Translations under genes and position numbers: made by a program | Shown: in pieces, positions 24,537-35,669 of the stretch | Numbering within the stretch: position 1 is the stretch's first letter | Layout of the letters: every line of letters begins with the position of its first letter | Source: Hyaloperonospora brassicae | Lineage: Eukaryota; Oomycota; Peronosporomycetes; Peronosporales; Peronosporaceae | Length of the DNA stretch: 64,000 nt | NCBI GenBank assembly: GCA_947650285.1 | Contig: CANTFL010000470.1 | Location: 434,001-498,000 of the forward strand | Direction: 5' to 3' | Notes under the pieces: model-generated | Database searches by the model: none | Seen by the model: only the letters and a program-made list of their open reading frames with translations | What the model was told of the DNA's origin: nothing

Positions 24537-25071
24537 TGTAGCAGCGCTACACAGCTCCTTAAGTCAGAGGAAGACTTAACGCTCAATGAGCCACTCAAGG
24601 TTCACAGAACCCGACTCAAAGAGTCAACAGCTCAAAGAGCTAAGGCTTCGTTTAAAGAACCCGACTCAAAGAGTCAACAAGCTCAGAGAGCTTACGGTCC
24701 CTGTTCCAAGGGGACCAAACGATTCAAAGAATCAATCGCACTAAGTGCACAAGGAGTAGCTGCCTTAGCAAGGCGTTGCTAATTCCTTAAGATCGCAAGA
24801 CGCCTCGGAGAGGCACGTGTCTTTTGTTGATCAAAATGGGAACTGAATTTTGTTTCTTCTTTTAACCTAGAAGAACACCGTAGAACAAAGTAATTAACCC
24901 ATTCGCTAATGTCCTAAATAAAACCTCTAAAAAGATCTCGTAATCAATTGTTGACAGACATCAGTCTTCAACAATTGATACCGTGTTCGAATATTATTTT
25001 AATGAGGATCCCGTCCCTTGTGTGCACCACACCTATTGTCAACTACCAGTCGACGTGTAACCCCCGTTACA
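24537..25071 (-). repeat. 3' LTR of element C
   Basis: A 535-bp repeat. Its first 117 bp resemble C's other LTR, but from 24,654 to 25,071 it is identical to the 3' LTR of element E, and the identity continues into the interior to 25,190. It is largely a chain of short hairpins. Confidence 0.92.
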
Positions 25072-25180
25072 CCCTCCCCTACGAGACTGACATTTTCACA
25101 AAACGTCAATCGAATTTTTTTCTTAAAGAGGACGGTATGTGTGCGCTTTAACCTTCACGGTTGGCAAAACACAAAACACC

Positions 25181-26404
25181 ATGGCATCGCCACCTCATTA
25201 GTCGTCGACTCTATCGTCCTACCTCGGCATCGATGTGGAGGTGGATTATGGTAGAGATACCGATATCTATGGTAAAGAGAGGACAATGTCCGACTTACCA
25301 GTGCAAGAGACACCGCCTCACACTGCACCAAACCCATTTGCCGAGCGTGGCGAAGCCAACGTGCCATCGGCGTCGCATCAAACACCCATCGTGAGCGATG
25401 CTATCATCACCAATACGCTCGATGAGCAACAGCAGTTGGCTATCCAACTAGAGGAGAGCGCTCAGCGCCGTATGCAGCTTGCTGCAACTCTTAAGGGTTG
25501 TCGTGGCTATCTGTTCACACCACTCAATTTGAAAGAGCGTATACGCCAAACGACAGGTTGTTCTTAGGCAACGTGGGCCATTGGCGCTGAGCCAACATCT
25601 TCTGATGAGGTGGCGAGTCGACAGGTACTTTGCGAGAGGTACCTGCAACCTCACTTGACGACTCAGAGTCAATACAAGTTGCGCCTTGACACGCAAGCAC
25701 GGGGTGCACCGGTTCCAGCGATGAAGGGTATACTCACCCTCTTATTGGCAAGTGAATCTCAGGAAAAGGAAGAGAACGCTTTGTTCGCTGGGTGCATCGG
25801 AAAAGACACCTCTTCAGCGGGTAAGCTCTCAGAGCAAGTGCCGATGTGGCAGACGTTCGTCTAGAACGAAAGCTTCGGTATGATTACACCAAGCTTAAAG
25901 CCAGAGGCCAGTTGCGAACTCGCACACGCTATGCTCCGGCTGTGCCGGTTGATAAGGGTGTTGGTCAAGCGGTACCCAACTACCCACCTGCTTCCACCAC
26001 TATTGGTGAGAAGCGCTCTCGGTCGAGGGATGCCCCTGCCACGATGTTCAAAAACATCACCAGCGAATGGGCAATCCTGCCGAAGGAGTATCTCAAACTC
26101 CCACGAGTCTCCGACTCCGGGAACCCTCGCCACTTCACCAGATATTGGTATTGACCCTGACGACGACGTCGATTCAGGAGTCGCTCCACATGGAACTGGC
26201 AGTTCCCTTGCTCATCGAGCAGTGTCGGAGGTGGTCAGTATATCGAAGGAGGAGCATGAGATGGTGCTTCTTGAGCTGAGTGGTCTCCGTGAGACATTAG
26301 ATAATACCCAGAGTGCGTTTGACGCGATGCGAGCCCGTATTTGATGTGTTGGAGATGGGCAAGCCCAGATGGAGGCTCAGCTTGACCTCCTGATGCGGAT
26401 TTAG
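25181..26404 (+). pseudogene. Antisense ORF of element C (broken copy)
   Basis: This runs opposite to pol, from an ATG about 110 bp inside the 3' LTR to a TAG at 26,402-26,404. Element E has its stop at the same codon. The translation has an acidic N-terminal part (TMSDLPVQETPPHTAPNPFA), a central basic part (SRQVLCERYLQPHLTTQSQY; RYDYTKLKARGQLRTRTRYA) and a C-terminal predicted coiled coil (EEHEMVLLELSGLRETLDNT). It carries early stops and two compensating frameshifts. No domain of known function was recognised. Its last 405 bp (26,000-26,404) overlap the chromodomain coding region on the other strand. Confidence 0.6.
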
Positions 26405-27430
26405 CAACCGATGGCAAAGGCATCCTATGCGGCGCATGCGCCTCCAAGTTCACGTGAGACGGATCCCGATACGGCTTAAATAAGCCCACGTAGAACACGG
26501 GGTGTGTGCACAGTTTGCGCGGAAGGTTGAGCATAAACGCAAGTCCCTTCTTGGCGACGAATGTAAGTAATTTAATGAAGCGCGGACGCAACTTTGTCTT
26601 GAAGACGGCGTACACTACATTTTTGGGTAGGTTTTAGCATTGAGTAGAACTTGCTCTCCGACCTCATAACGTTCGATGCAACCTCTGCCTTTAGCATCAG
26701 CTTGTTCTTTCTGCTTGTCTTGGCAATCAGCCAGTGCGTCACGCCCATGTCGTAAGACATTCAATAGCGTTGCGAGAAACTCGCTTACCTGTTTTTGAAC
26801 AGTAGCACGGCTGATATCAGAAAGCCGATCGGCAACTCCTCCCCCACCAAGCCCTACACCACGCAGTGATAGCGTTAACGGAACGCGAGGGTGTGTGAGA
26901 CCATTCACATAGAACGGTATCTAGCCGGTGGAGCCATGCACGGCGTTATTCAACGCAATCTCAACGACAGGGAGCATTGAGCTTAAACGCTTAGGCTTTT
27001 CAGCGCAAACGCTGCGTAAGATATCACTAATGATGCAATTCACTCGCTGGGTTTGACCATCAGTCTGCGGATAAACCGCTGTGGACATGTCCAAACGTGT
27101 GCCGAGCACCTTGAAGATGGACTTCCAAAACTTTCCAGTGAAGCGAGGGTCTCTATCAGAGACAATTGCCAACGGCAAACCGTGCAGTCGAAACACTCGA
27201 TCAATAAACAGCTTAGCTGTACCCTCACCATCAATACTATCCGGCACCGCCGCTAAATGAGCCATCTTGCTGAAACGGTCAACAAAGACCACAATAACCA
27301 TATTGCCATTCGAATCTTTCTTAAAGCAAACAGGAAATCCATGCTGATGGACTCCCAACACCTCTTGGGTCCAGTCAAACCAGCCAGCGGCGCGGCCGCG
27401 TAAGGTGAGGGTTTCACCCGTTGACACGTT
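26000..27430 (-). pseudogene. Integrase and chromodomain of element C (broken)
   Basis: Catalytic-core motifs are SMDF (first Asp), AIVSDRDPRFTGKF (second Asp) and TDGQTQRVN; relatives have Glu where this copy has Gln, so the third catalytic residue is lost. A frameshift near 27,320 splits the core. HPRVPLTLSLRG and LNLPRKLCTHPVFYVGLFKP belong to the C-terminal module. The chromodomain (YQYLVKWRGFPES, about 26,120) is frame-shifted soon after and ends near 26,000. Integrase would insert the cDNA and the chromodomain would guide it. Confidence 0.75.
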
Positions 27431-27561
27431 TCACACGTACGCACATATGTGCTCACCCATTTGTATAGTTTGGGCCACCAATAGTATCGACTAACTGAGT
27501 CGTAGGTCTTTTCACGACCGAGATGACCACTAAACGCAGTATCATGTGCCTCATAGAGGAT

Positions 27562-28356
27562 TCAATACTTCAACTTCTCATCATGAGGGACAACGATGCG
27601 AGGGGTATCCTCCACATCCGTGCTATAGCACAACAGGCCGTGATCGACGGAATATCGATGTATCCTCGCACGTAATCGAGCCGACAATTCTATGTCCGAG
27701 TCCTTGAACTCGTCGCTCCCTAGAGCATGTAAATGAGCTATACAGTGTTCATCCTTGGCATTGGTCGTACGAATTAGGTCAGTGACCGACAACGACAGAG
27801 TCGTAACATGATCAAGCGCATAGTCAGGCCTGCGTGACAACGAATCAGCCAAAGCATTCTGCTTGCCCGGCTTATACTTCACCTCGAAGTTGTACTCGGC
27901 AAAGAACGAAATCGAACGAGCCATTCTCTGAGAGAGGAGGGGCGACTGGGTCGCAGTGCGTGTTGACGCATGATCTGCATTGATCACAAGCGGCTTCGAT
28001 CCAAGAAGATGGACTATGAATTTGACGAGAGCATACTTCATTGCAAATATCTCTTTGTCATGAACACGATAGTTCTTTTCTACAGCATTCAGCTGCCGAG
28101 ACTCAAACGCAATGACGCGTTCCCGTCCATCAGAATCTGTCTGTAACAGGGCGCTGCCTATGACAGATTTAGATGCGTCACAGACGACACTGAAAGATCG
28201 ATCAGGATCTGGCAAAGCCAAGATTGGCGCATGAAGGGGACTCTCCTTTACTGCTTGAAAATCTTCATGCTCGGTGCTAGTCCAGCACCATTCCACATCC
28301 TTTTTAAGGAGATTGGATAATGGCCGAGCCATATCTGCGTAATTCGCATGGTGCAT
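27562..28356 (-). pseudogene. RT-linked RNase H of element C
   Basis: A 264-codon open stretch. It contains FSVVCDASKSVIGSALLQTD (first acidic residue), VHDKEIFAMKYALVKF (Glu), and NADHAST where relatives have YTDHASL; the Asp is kept. KPGKQNALADSLSRRPDY closes the domain, followed by the linker to integrase. RNase H removes the RNA template during cDNA synthesis. The domain is nearly complete, but it is cut off from RT by a stop and frame change at about 28,360-28,480. Confidence 0.75.
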
Positions 28357-28481
28357 ATGTAAGTAACCGGCAAGGCCAAGCCACTCACGAAGTCCTTTTA
28401 GTTATTTGGAACCGGCCAATCGACCATGGCTCTTTCCTTAGCGGGATCCGCTCTAAGGCCTCGCTTTCCAATAAATCACCC

Positions 28482-29390
28482 TTAAAAGAAAATCTCTTCT
28501 GCACCAAAGATGCACTTAGACGCGTTGGCGTACAACTTATTCGTGCGCATGCACTCGAGCACCGCTCGTAAATGTTCAATGTGATTGTCCACATCTGACC
28601 GACCGTTCATAGCACGACTATGGAGAAAGATGTCATCAAAGTACGTCTGTGCATAACCTCGGTGAGGTCTGAACAGTTGTGTCACAAGACGATTGAATGT
28701 GGCCGGGGCATTTGATAACCCTTGAGGCACAACAAACCCCTCCCAGAGCATACTGCTCGGAGTGCTGACCGCTGCCAGCGAAATATCGCTTTCTCGCATG
28801 AGAAGCTGGTAATAACCATCAACTAAGTAGAGCGCACTGTACATTGTACATCCCACCATATTGTTCTGAAGAACATCCTTCCGAGGTATTGGTGCCTGAG
28901 CCGGGATGGTGGCCGCATTGAGCTTATTGTAGGCATGAACAATGCGCCACTTTCCGTTACGCTTTTTGACACAGAAGGTCGGTGTTGAATGGGGTGATTT
29001 GCTCTCAGGTACCATTCGTGCCGCGTGCTTTGCACGAAAGAAGTTATCATTGACGTCACACTGTTTCTTAGGTAAATGCCACTGCCGTGTTGCGCCGTAA
29101 TTAGTTCCAGGAACCAAGTCAATTTCATGACGTACACATCTATCTGGAGGCAAGACAGAAGGTGGGTTTTGACGCACCACGTCGTGAAATTTATTTACCA
29201 AAGGATAGAAAGGATCAGAAGGATTCTTAAGGATCGACGATCCACTACGGGCATCCAATGCCGCCTTTGTGTCCTCAAGGACAGACTCGTCCAAAAACGA
29301 GGATGAGTTCAACTCAATATCCGGCCGAATGACCTCTAATTCGGGTGATTCTCCTGCCGGTAAGGCTTGGCTAAATTCGCCGTCAGACAT
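28482..29390 (-). pseudogene. Reverse transcriptase of element C
   Basis: A 302-codon open frame starting MSDGEFSQALPAGE. It contains SPHSTPTFCVKKRNGKWRIV (fingers), PQGLSNAPATFNRLVTQLF (palm) and the catalytic YFDD at 28,632-28,643, so the active site is intact in this copy. It ends soon after, within LYANASKCIFGAEEI. It is expected to be expressed as part of gag-pol through the upstream frameshift site, but stops upstream prevent this. Confidence 0.8.
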
Positions 29391-30179
29391 TTAGTCTAGT
29401 TCAAAGATAGTATCCAAGGATGGAAGAGTCTCAAGACTAATATTGCCATCAATCTGGCCAGTCAACCTATTGACAAGTGTATATATTGTATTACTATTAT
29501 CACTTCGTGAATTCTTAGACGTTTGGCGCTTAGCAGTTGCCACCCGACGCTGAGATTGTTTCCTCAAAAAACCTTACGCTTCCTAGAGGCCCGGAAAATA
29601 GGGTCCCCGTGATTGCTATTTATCTTAGCACGCTCTATACGAGAGCTCATGTCTTAAGCGACATCTGGTGAAGAGTTACGTAATTCGAACACTTCACCCA
29701 GTGGATTTACACGTACCACTTCACGTACAGCATCCGGGCCTAGCCCAGAATACTCTGGCTTTTCGCCATCAATGTCAATACCGACATTCAGTGAGGGGAC
29801 ACCTCGGCCGCCCTCACTCGGTGTATTTTCACATGCCACCCCACAACATCAAAGGAATTACATTCTTGATGTCTCGGCCCTAGGCCAACCATGCCTGCAG
29901 CATACAGTGACTCAGTATCACAACGAGTATCACTCAAAATGGAGCATAACTCCTTTCACATACGGTGAGAGAGCTCCGCTCAATTTGGATGTCATTGACA
30001 TTGAAGTTAATTAACTCTGACATACCAATGTCCAGCACATTGACAACTTCCGTCAATGGATCGCGCCAATAGCGCTTTTTTTGCCTTGCGAAGATGGGTT
30101 TATGACTCTCCAAAGATTCGCTAAGAACATTGCGCGTGGCGCCTAAGGTCTTAGACCTCCAATCAATCCATGTCTCATG

Positions 30180-30640
30180 TCATTCAAGTAAAGCCATACC
30201 TAGGATGAGATCATATCTCGAATCTAAATTGTGGACAAGACAGCGTTTAATGCTGTCAAAATCTAAAAACTTCACAACTAAGTTCAAAGTAACCTTAGGC
30301 GCACTGACACGACTACCAGTCGCTAGAGGAACAGGGACCGAATCACCCTCATGCGCTTTAAGCGCTTTAGCGTATCGCTGGCTAATCAAAGGGAACGACG
30401 TCGAGCATAATTGCATGATGACCCGTAATCGAGTGAAATAGACCAATGCTTCTCAAAGCCTTTCACTTTTGCCTCAGCGACTAAAAATCCAGGCTTGTAT
30501 CCACGTTCTGTGCTATCGGGCACAGAGCTCTAGGGGGATAAGTTCTGTGTTACTCTAACTCGTAGAGAAGTAACAGATCTCAGTTCTACCCCAGTAGGGC
30601 GCCCGCACCTACTGGGTGTCGACGTTTCCCCGTGCCATAC
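30180..30640 (-). pseudogene. Protease region of element C (broken)
   Basis: The minus strand near 30,410 reads LDYGSSCNYARRRSL, corresponding to the retropepsin box of element E (LIDSGASCNYARRRSL). Ser is changed to Tyr next to the catalytic Asp, and a stop follows. Downstream, LDFDSIKRCLVHNLDSRYDL and ILGMA are the flap and ALLG-like parts. Non-functional. Confidence 0.6.
30605..30630 (-). promoter_or_regulatory. -1 frameshift signal between gag and pro-pol of C
   Basis: The minus-strand heptamer GGGAAAC (30,624-30,630) is phased G GGA AAC in the gag frame. A 9-nt spacer is followed by the hairpin CAGTAGG...CCTACTG, whose 5' arm includes the gag stop TAG; the 3' arm ends near 30,590. The same module is present in element E. 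Confidence 0.65.
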
Positions 30641-31640
30641 CAGGTTTCTGGTTGTGGCTGGGGTTTCGACCCAAATGAGTCGGTTGTTGCCTATGCAAAG
30701 GACAAGTAGGACACAAGTGTTTAGTGCTTCCTCACATGCAACAGCGTCTCACTTCCTGTCGTTGCTCGGAAACATGAAGCCCCGCTTCACCTTCATCTTC
30801 AGCATGGCTGAGATCCATCGGTTTTGGCTTACAATAAGCCGAGGTGCTCGCAGAGGTTGCCCTAGCAAAGCTTGGGTTGTACCCGTTCCAACCAAGTCTG
30901 GCCGACTTGAAGTTGTGCTCAGCATTCTGAGCGATGCTAACAGCATCCTCAAAAGTAGAGGGATGGACCCGAAACACCTCGGTCCTGGCAACGCCATTAC
31001 GAAGACCTTCCATGAAGACAGCCACATAGTCTGTATCATGGAGAGAGTCGGACTGCATAGCAGCCATCAGAGGTCTCAATTCTTGAACATAGTCCGTCAA
31101 CTCGTTCTTACCCTGAAGGGTAGACAAGAAGCGTGATCGCACGAGATAAGCCTGGTTAGGCGGCGAGAAAACTCGAAAAAGGTCGAACTTTAGCAGAACC
31201 CATGTGGGAAACACCAAGTCGACCGACGTGTTGCACGTTAAAGCCCCTTTTAGCTCCTCCATCGATATTAGAGATGGTCATCGAAACTTGCTGGTGCTCA
31301 AGTGAGATAAGGCCAGAGCTCATGTCCATCTCAATCTCACGGTTCCAGAGGGTGAGATTTCCCCCTCCTTCCCGGGGAATTGTTTAAGGTGCTCCTTGAA
31401 AGAGAAAGGCTTAGTCTCTCCTGGTGGCATTGCCACGTAGCGTGTTGGCATAGCCGGCGCTACTTGGTTTTGAACCTGCCCCAACAAGGCCATTTTATAC
31501 TGCATGAAGGTCTCGACACGTGCATCTAGCACATCAGGACCTTGTGCAGCTAGAAACTCCACATATTCTGGGTCTACGGCCGCGGTCAGCTTATCGAGCG
31601 CGACCGTTTGGGTCTCAAAGAGGAGTGTGGATTGTTCCAT
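30605..31640 (-). pseudogene. Gag of element C (broken)
   Basis: Starts at an ATG at 31,640 (MEQSTLLFETQTVALDKLTA). The capsid-like part (FDLFRVFSPPNQAYLVRSRF; YVQELRPLMAAMQSDSLHDT) is a typical retrotransposon gag domain. The zinc knuckle matches element E except that its second Cys codon is TGA. A frameshift near 31,300 separates the N-terminal 108 codons from the rest. Gag would form the particle that packages element RNA. Confidence 0.75.
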
Positions 31641-31698
31641 CCTCACAGAGGATCAGTCGTAACGACTCAGGCGTAGATTGACTACAAGTGATACCAAG

Positions 31699-32230
31699 TA
31701 TAGCGGAGCTACACAGCTCCTTAAGTCAGAGGAAGACTTAACGCTCAATGAGCCACTCAAGGTTCACAGAACCCGACTCAAAGAGTCAACAGCTCAAAGA
31801 GCTAAGGCTTCGTTTAAAGAACCCGACTCAAAGAGTCAACAAGCTCAGAGAGCTTACGGTCCCTGTTCCAGGGGGACCAAACGATTCAAAGAATCAAACG
31901 CACCGAGTGCACAAGGAGTAGCTGCCTTAACAAGGAGTTGTTACCTCCTTAACGATCACAAGACGCCTCAAAGAGGCACGTGTCTATCGGATCAAAATGG
32001 GAGCTGAATTTTATTTCTTCTTTTAAACTAAAAGAACACCTTAGAACAAAGTAATTAACTCATTCGCTAATGTCCTAAATAAACCTCTAAAAAGATCTTG
32101 TAATCAATGGTTGACAGACATCAGTCTTCAACAATTGATACTGTGTTCTAATATTATTTTAAAGGGGATCCCGTCCCTTGTGTGCACCACACATATTGTC
32201 GACTACCAGTCGACGTGTAACCCCGTTACA
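31699..32230 (-). repeat. 5' LTR of element C
   Basis: A 532-bp repeat. The minus strand starts TGTAACGGGG and ends GCTATA (a mutated GCTACA). It is more diverged from E's LTRs than C's own 3' LTR is. The probable primer-binding site on the minus strand just inside it reads TGGTATCACTTGTAGTC. Confidence 0.9.
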
Positions 32231-32535
32231 TTTAGAGAACAACGACTCTACGATTTAACACGCTCAGAGAGCAACGATTTTAAGAACGAACACGTTCAGA
32301 GAAGAGCGACTCTACTATCCAACGAGGTCAGTAAACAACGACTCTACGAGTCAGCAAAGCTCAGTGAAAATCTAGTATTCCTGGTTTAAGAGACGCTAAG
32401 AATTCAGCACAATGTGCTAGAAACTCAATGCATTAACAAGGCTTGCAAAATCTTTTAAAAATGACCTAAGACTTTGGGAGGCATGTGTCTTAAGCTGATT
32501 AAAATGGGAACTGATTCTTATTTACTTTTTGAAAC
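32231..32535. repeat. Right flank of C: decayed LTR-like sequence
   Basis: Reads as an old relative of the C/E LTR. For example, GGCATGTGTCTTAAGCTGAT and AAAATGGGAACTGA near 32,480-32,515 match GGCACGTGTCTTTTGTTGAT and AAAATGGGAACTGA in the LTR. It continues the repeat seen left of C. Confidence 0.5.
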
Positions 32536-33075
32536 GCATGGTTCAGTCCCCTGCAATTACTAAATATTATATTTTACCATCTACCAGAGCAACATCAAAA
32601 ACGTTTCTATCGTAACTGAAACGACGCTAAATTACATAAGTGATAAGTGATAAGCCACAAGATACACGTGCCTACAACGTGGCGTACCACTGTCTTGTAC
32701 ACTCGATATACATTTGGTCCCGTAAATCCTTATTCGTGCACTTGATTCTGCAGCAGCAGACCCATCATCTTGCGATATATGATTAATATTTCCGCTTATT
32801 TCAAGTTGTTTGCGGTGATAAATGTGTCCGATGCAGGTCATAGTATCATTCCTGCAGGTTTTGTCGTGAAAATTCGCACACACGAGTTGCATGAAATTCG
32901 ATCGTCTCCAATTAGTTCCAATTTAATTTCTACTTCAGTTCATCCAGTTGTAGTCTTTATTTCCCCCTGCGCGTTCCATCACTATTTTCGCGGTCTTCTC
33001 AGCCCGATTCAAGCGCTTCTATCTTCACGCATGCATTATTATACTTCTTTTACTTCGTTTTCTAAAAAACCCACG
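32536..33075. other. Interval without a recognised gene
   Basis: Short frames only. A plus-strand frame at 32,770-33,165 has no recognisable domain and runs into the inverted repeat that follows. Confidence 0.3.
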
Positions 33076-34582
33076 TATAGGGGCACACCACATTTTTGCT
33101 TCGGGCACACCCGCTCTCCTAAAATGATAAAAAGGACTTCACATTTTATGGTACAGAATAAGTAAAACACGTAGTGACTTACTACTGCTCGATATATCCC
33201 TATCTGAAACGGTCAATGCACTCATGCGCGAAATTTTATCAATCCCATCTTTGCCAGGGCAGTATCCAAACGGGCAATGCCTGCTGGGATCTCTACTGTC
33301 TCGAAGACGGAATACAATAGAACGGTACGATGCCAAGGCCTGACCATCGGCAGTGGCAACGACATCCGAGTTTCTACGGGCTTACAGCCACGAGTCGTTT
33401 GTAGCCGAGACCCCAACGATTTTCACGAGTCAAGAGCGTTAAGTCGTCGCGGACTTTGCCAAAGATTTCTTCATGACACACGCCGCTAACGTGGAGATAC
33501 TTTTGCAAGCGTGGAACAAACTTCGCGCGTGGCAGGAGGCGCGCAAGTCGAGAAAGTTTGCAGTTGAACGTTTGGGTATTGCGTGCAAATTGTGGTATGA
33601 CTTGCACGAGTCGTCGACGTGTCGGCTTGGCGCGTGTACGAAAGAGGAAGACACAGCGCCTTGACGGCTGGCCATGGGACAAGAAGACCCGAAAGTATGC
33701 TGCTGAACCATGAGAGGCTTTCGAGTCTCTTTTCCGTTTGCTACGCCAAGATTCAGTGTTCGTCTGTCGCTCGCCGTAAGTTTAGGCAAACGAGAAACCT
33801 GATGCAATGCACCACTATGATGTGCGACCTGTGACGACGGGCACCACGCAACGCAATGCGGTCGCTCGCAAGATGAGACTATTGAGGCACAAGAGGTGGC
33901 GTTTTGCACGCAACAGCCAGATTCGCGTGACGCCGGGAGAGGTGCATGAAGACGTATGTTAATATGCATGGACTTGGCGTGTGTCCGTCGAAATTATCTG
34001 TTGTGGTACGCTAAACAATAGGCCTTGTTTCACAGGATTTTTTAGCTTTGACGTCAAAAGATTGTTGCGCCGCTGAAGCATCTTCAGCACCTCCGCTACT
34101 CCACAAAGCCCATGCTATGCCAATGAGCACGACAGCGACTATCCATAGCGCGCCACTGAACTCGGACATTTTTTTCGGCTGCAGCGGACGCTGCTTGGAA
34201 ACAACTTGCTCTCGGCTGCCTCGATCTTACCTAGCTGATGGCAACCCCAGCGTATTTTCTCCTCCTTCTTCTGCTCTGCCACTTTTTCCTTCAGCATCGT
34301 CATGGCTTTACGGATATTCACATCCGTTAGGCGGTGAGTTGCAGCTCGAGTGAGCTTCTCCGTAGCTTCCTCGAGGCACGGACAAACACGTACCGCGTGC
34401 AGTATTTGTGGAATTATAGCTAACCTCGGTGACGAGGTACGTACCAACCATACCGCAAACTGTACTGTACGGTATACGTACATTATTCTACACCATAAAA
34501 TGACAAGTTCTTTCATTTTTAAGGAGGGCGGGTGTTGCCCGTAGTAAAAATGGGGTGTGCCCTAGCAAAAGGGGGTGCCCTA
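33076..34582. mobile_element. Putative DNA transposon with ~90-bp terminal inverted repeats
   Basis: The left end (33,076-33,165) and right end (34,481-34,582) are imperfect inverted repeats. The left contains TAGGGGCACACCACATTTTT and CGGGCACACCCGC; the right, read backwards, contains TAGGGCACACCCCATTTTTA and CGGGCAACACCCGC. The outermost bases are TAGGG/CCCTA. The right end has an extra copy of the GGGTGCCCTA motif. The interior has a possible decayed coding stretch on the plus strand (about 33,190-33,664) and no intact transposase, so it is degenerate or non-autonomous. The superfamily is unresolved; no target duplication was found. Confidence 0.5.
33190..33664 (+). pseudogene. Possible decayed ORF inside the inverted-repeat element
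   Basis: Read in one frame this gives ISETVNALMREILSIPSLPG, then FLRAYSHESFVAETPTIFTS, then VVADFAKDFFMTHAANVEIL and ARKSRKFAVERLGIACKLWY, with two stops. The composition is protein-like, but no family was recognised. The location between inverted repeats suggests a decayed transposase; this is inference. Confidence 0.3.
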
Positions 34583-35669
34583 GTCGTGGCCTTATATAAA
34601 AAGTGTCGGGTGGCATTACGTCAGATGCGATAGGGCAAGCTGTACAGTCGTGGACACAGCCTTGACTTCGACACTACCGATTCACCACTAGATCGTCATA
34701 TTTTATCGACACATGATGACGCTGATAAAAGGATCATCGTGATAGAATCTGTATACATAGACATTCTGTATTTCCTGATCACGCGATCACGTCCAATGAT
34801 GTTTGCTACCAAATTACCTGCTGTTTCCCATCCATGCCAGCTTCTGTTGGCAGATCAGCTGTCGTTTGGTTTCTTGCCACGTCTGCTTCTACCGGTAGGG
34901 TTATAAACAATTTTTATAGCCATCTGCAGCTGCGAGGGGTGGACAAATACTCGGCTGACACACAGTAACCTACTTATCGATATTGAGTAGACGGATGCTG
35001 ACAATGGTCTGCGCGCATTAAATCATGTCGCGATAAGCAAGATGTTCGCTTTCTATCCCTAGTCCAGGATTCAATATTTATGCGGCATTTGTGTATCCGC
35101 AAAGGTGTCAAATTGCGGGATACTCATGGGAACTTGAAATTCTGTGCAGCCCAGTGGACCAGAGCAGGGCTTCAGCTGTGACAGCTTGTCGAGATGCGTA
35201 CACGTTTGACGCAGCAACAAATGGGCGGCATCATATTACCGGTAACAAATCATATTAAATCGTCAGTAAGGTGTAAGTTAACATATCGCTGCACCTGCTT
35301 GCTCCAAGCCGACTCGTTAAGATCTGTGCTGAAACGCTACTCACCCGAGATGTTATGCAAAAGATGAACGCGTACACATGATCAACACGAAAAGCTAGCG
35401 TACTCACGGCTATGCTCGTTGGTTGACTCTACATTGTACAATGGCTTTTTTCAAATAAAATAGAATATGAATCTACTAGTGTCTGCGCATCAAAAACGAT
35501 CTCGATCGATTTGTCCAACTGCATCTACTTATCGATCCCTCAACCTCACGTCTGCTATCGAGATGTCCATAGGCACGACTCAAGCATACGCGGTCGGATT
35601 CCTGGTCCATTCTCGAATCGGAAGCCGTCAACTCCAGCACCTGATCCACACCAGCGTCAGATCCACAGC
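34583..35669. other. Upstream region of the effector-like gene, no gene seen
   Basis: No convincing frame. TATATAAAAAG at about 34,594 is AT-box-like. CCATTCT at 35,607-35,613, about 60 bp before the next start codon, fits the oomycete initiator consensus YCAYTYY, so it could be the transcription start of the downstream gene. Confidence 0.35.

Larger units (their letters stand above)
24537..32230 (-). mobile_element. Element C: Ty3/Gypsy LTR retrotransposon with antisense ORF
   Basis: A 7.7-kb element, LTRs at 24,537-25,071 (3') and 31,699-32,230 (5'), reading TGTAAC...GCTACA on the minus strand. Minus-strand order is gag, protease, RT, RNase H, integrase and chromodomain; an ORF on the plus strand fills the space before the 3' LTR. 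The polypurine tract AGGGGAGGG abuts the 3' LTR (25,072-25,080). It is the same family as element E. Its two LTRs are clearly diverged from each other, and most domains have stops. No target duplication was recognised. Confidence 0.9.

Noticed and set aside
24492..24782. ORF with repeated ESTAQRAK/DSKSQQAQ peptides, also at 31,678-32,007 and in reverse at 48,697-48,963
   Set aside because: It is the hairpin-rich part of the C/E LTR read as protein; its occurrence in every LTR copy and the lack of any domain argue against a gene.
33439..33969. 176-codon minus-strand ORF within the inverted-repeat element
   Set aside because: No ATG-based conserved domain, and it overlaps a plus-strand frame with more protein-like content; neither is convincing.
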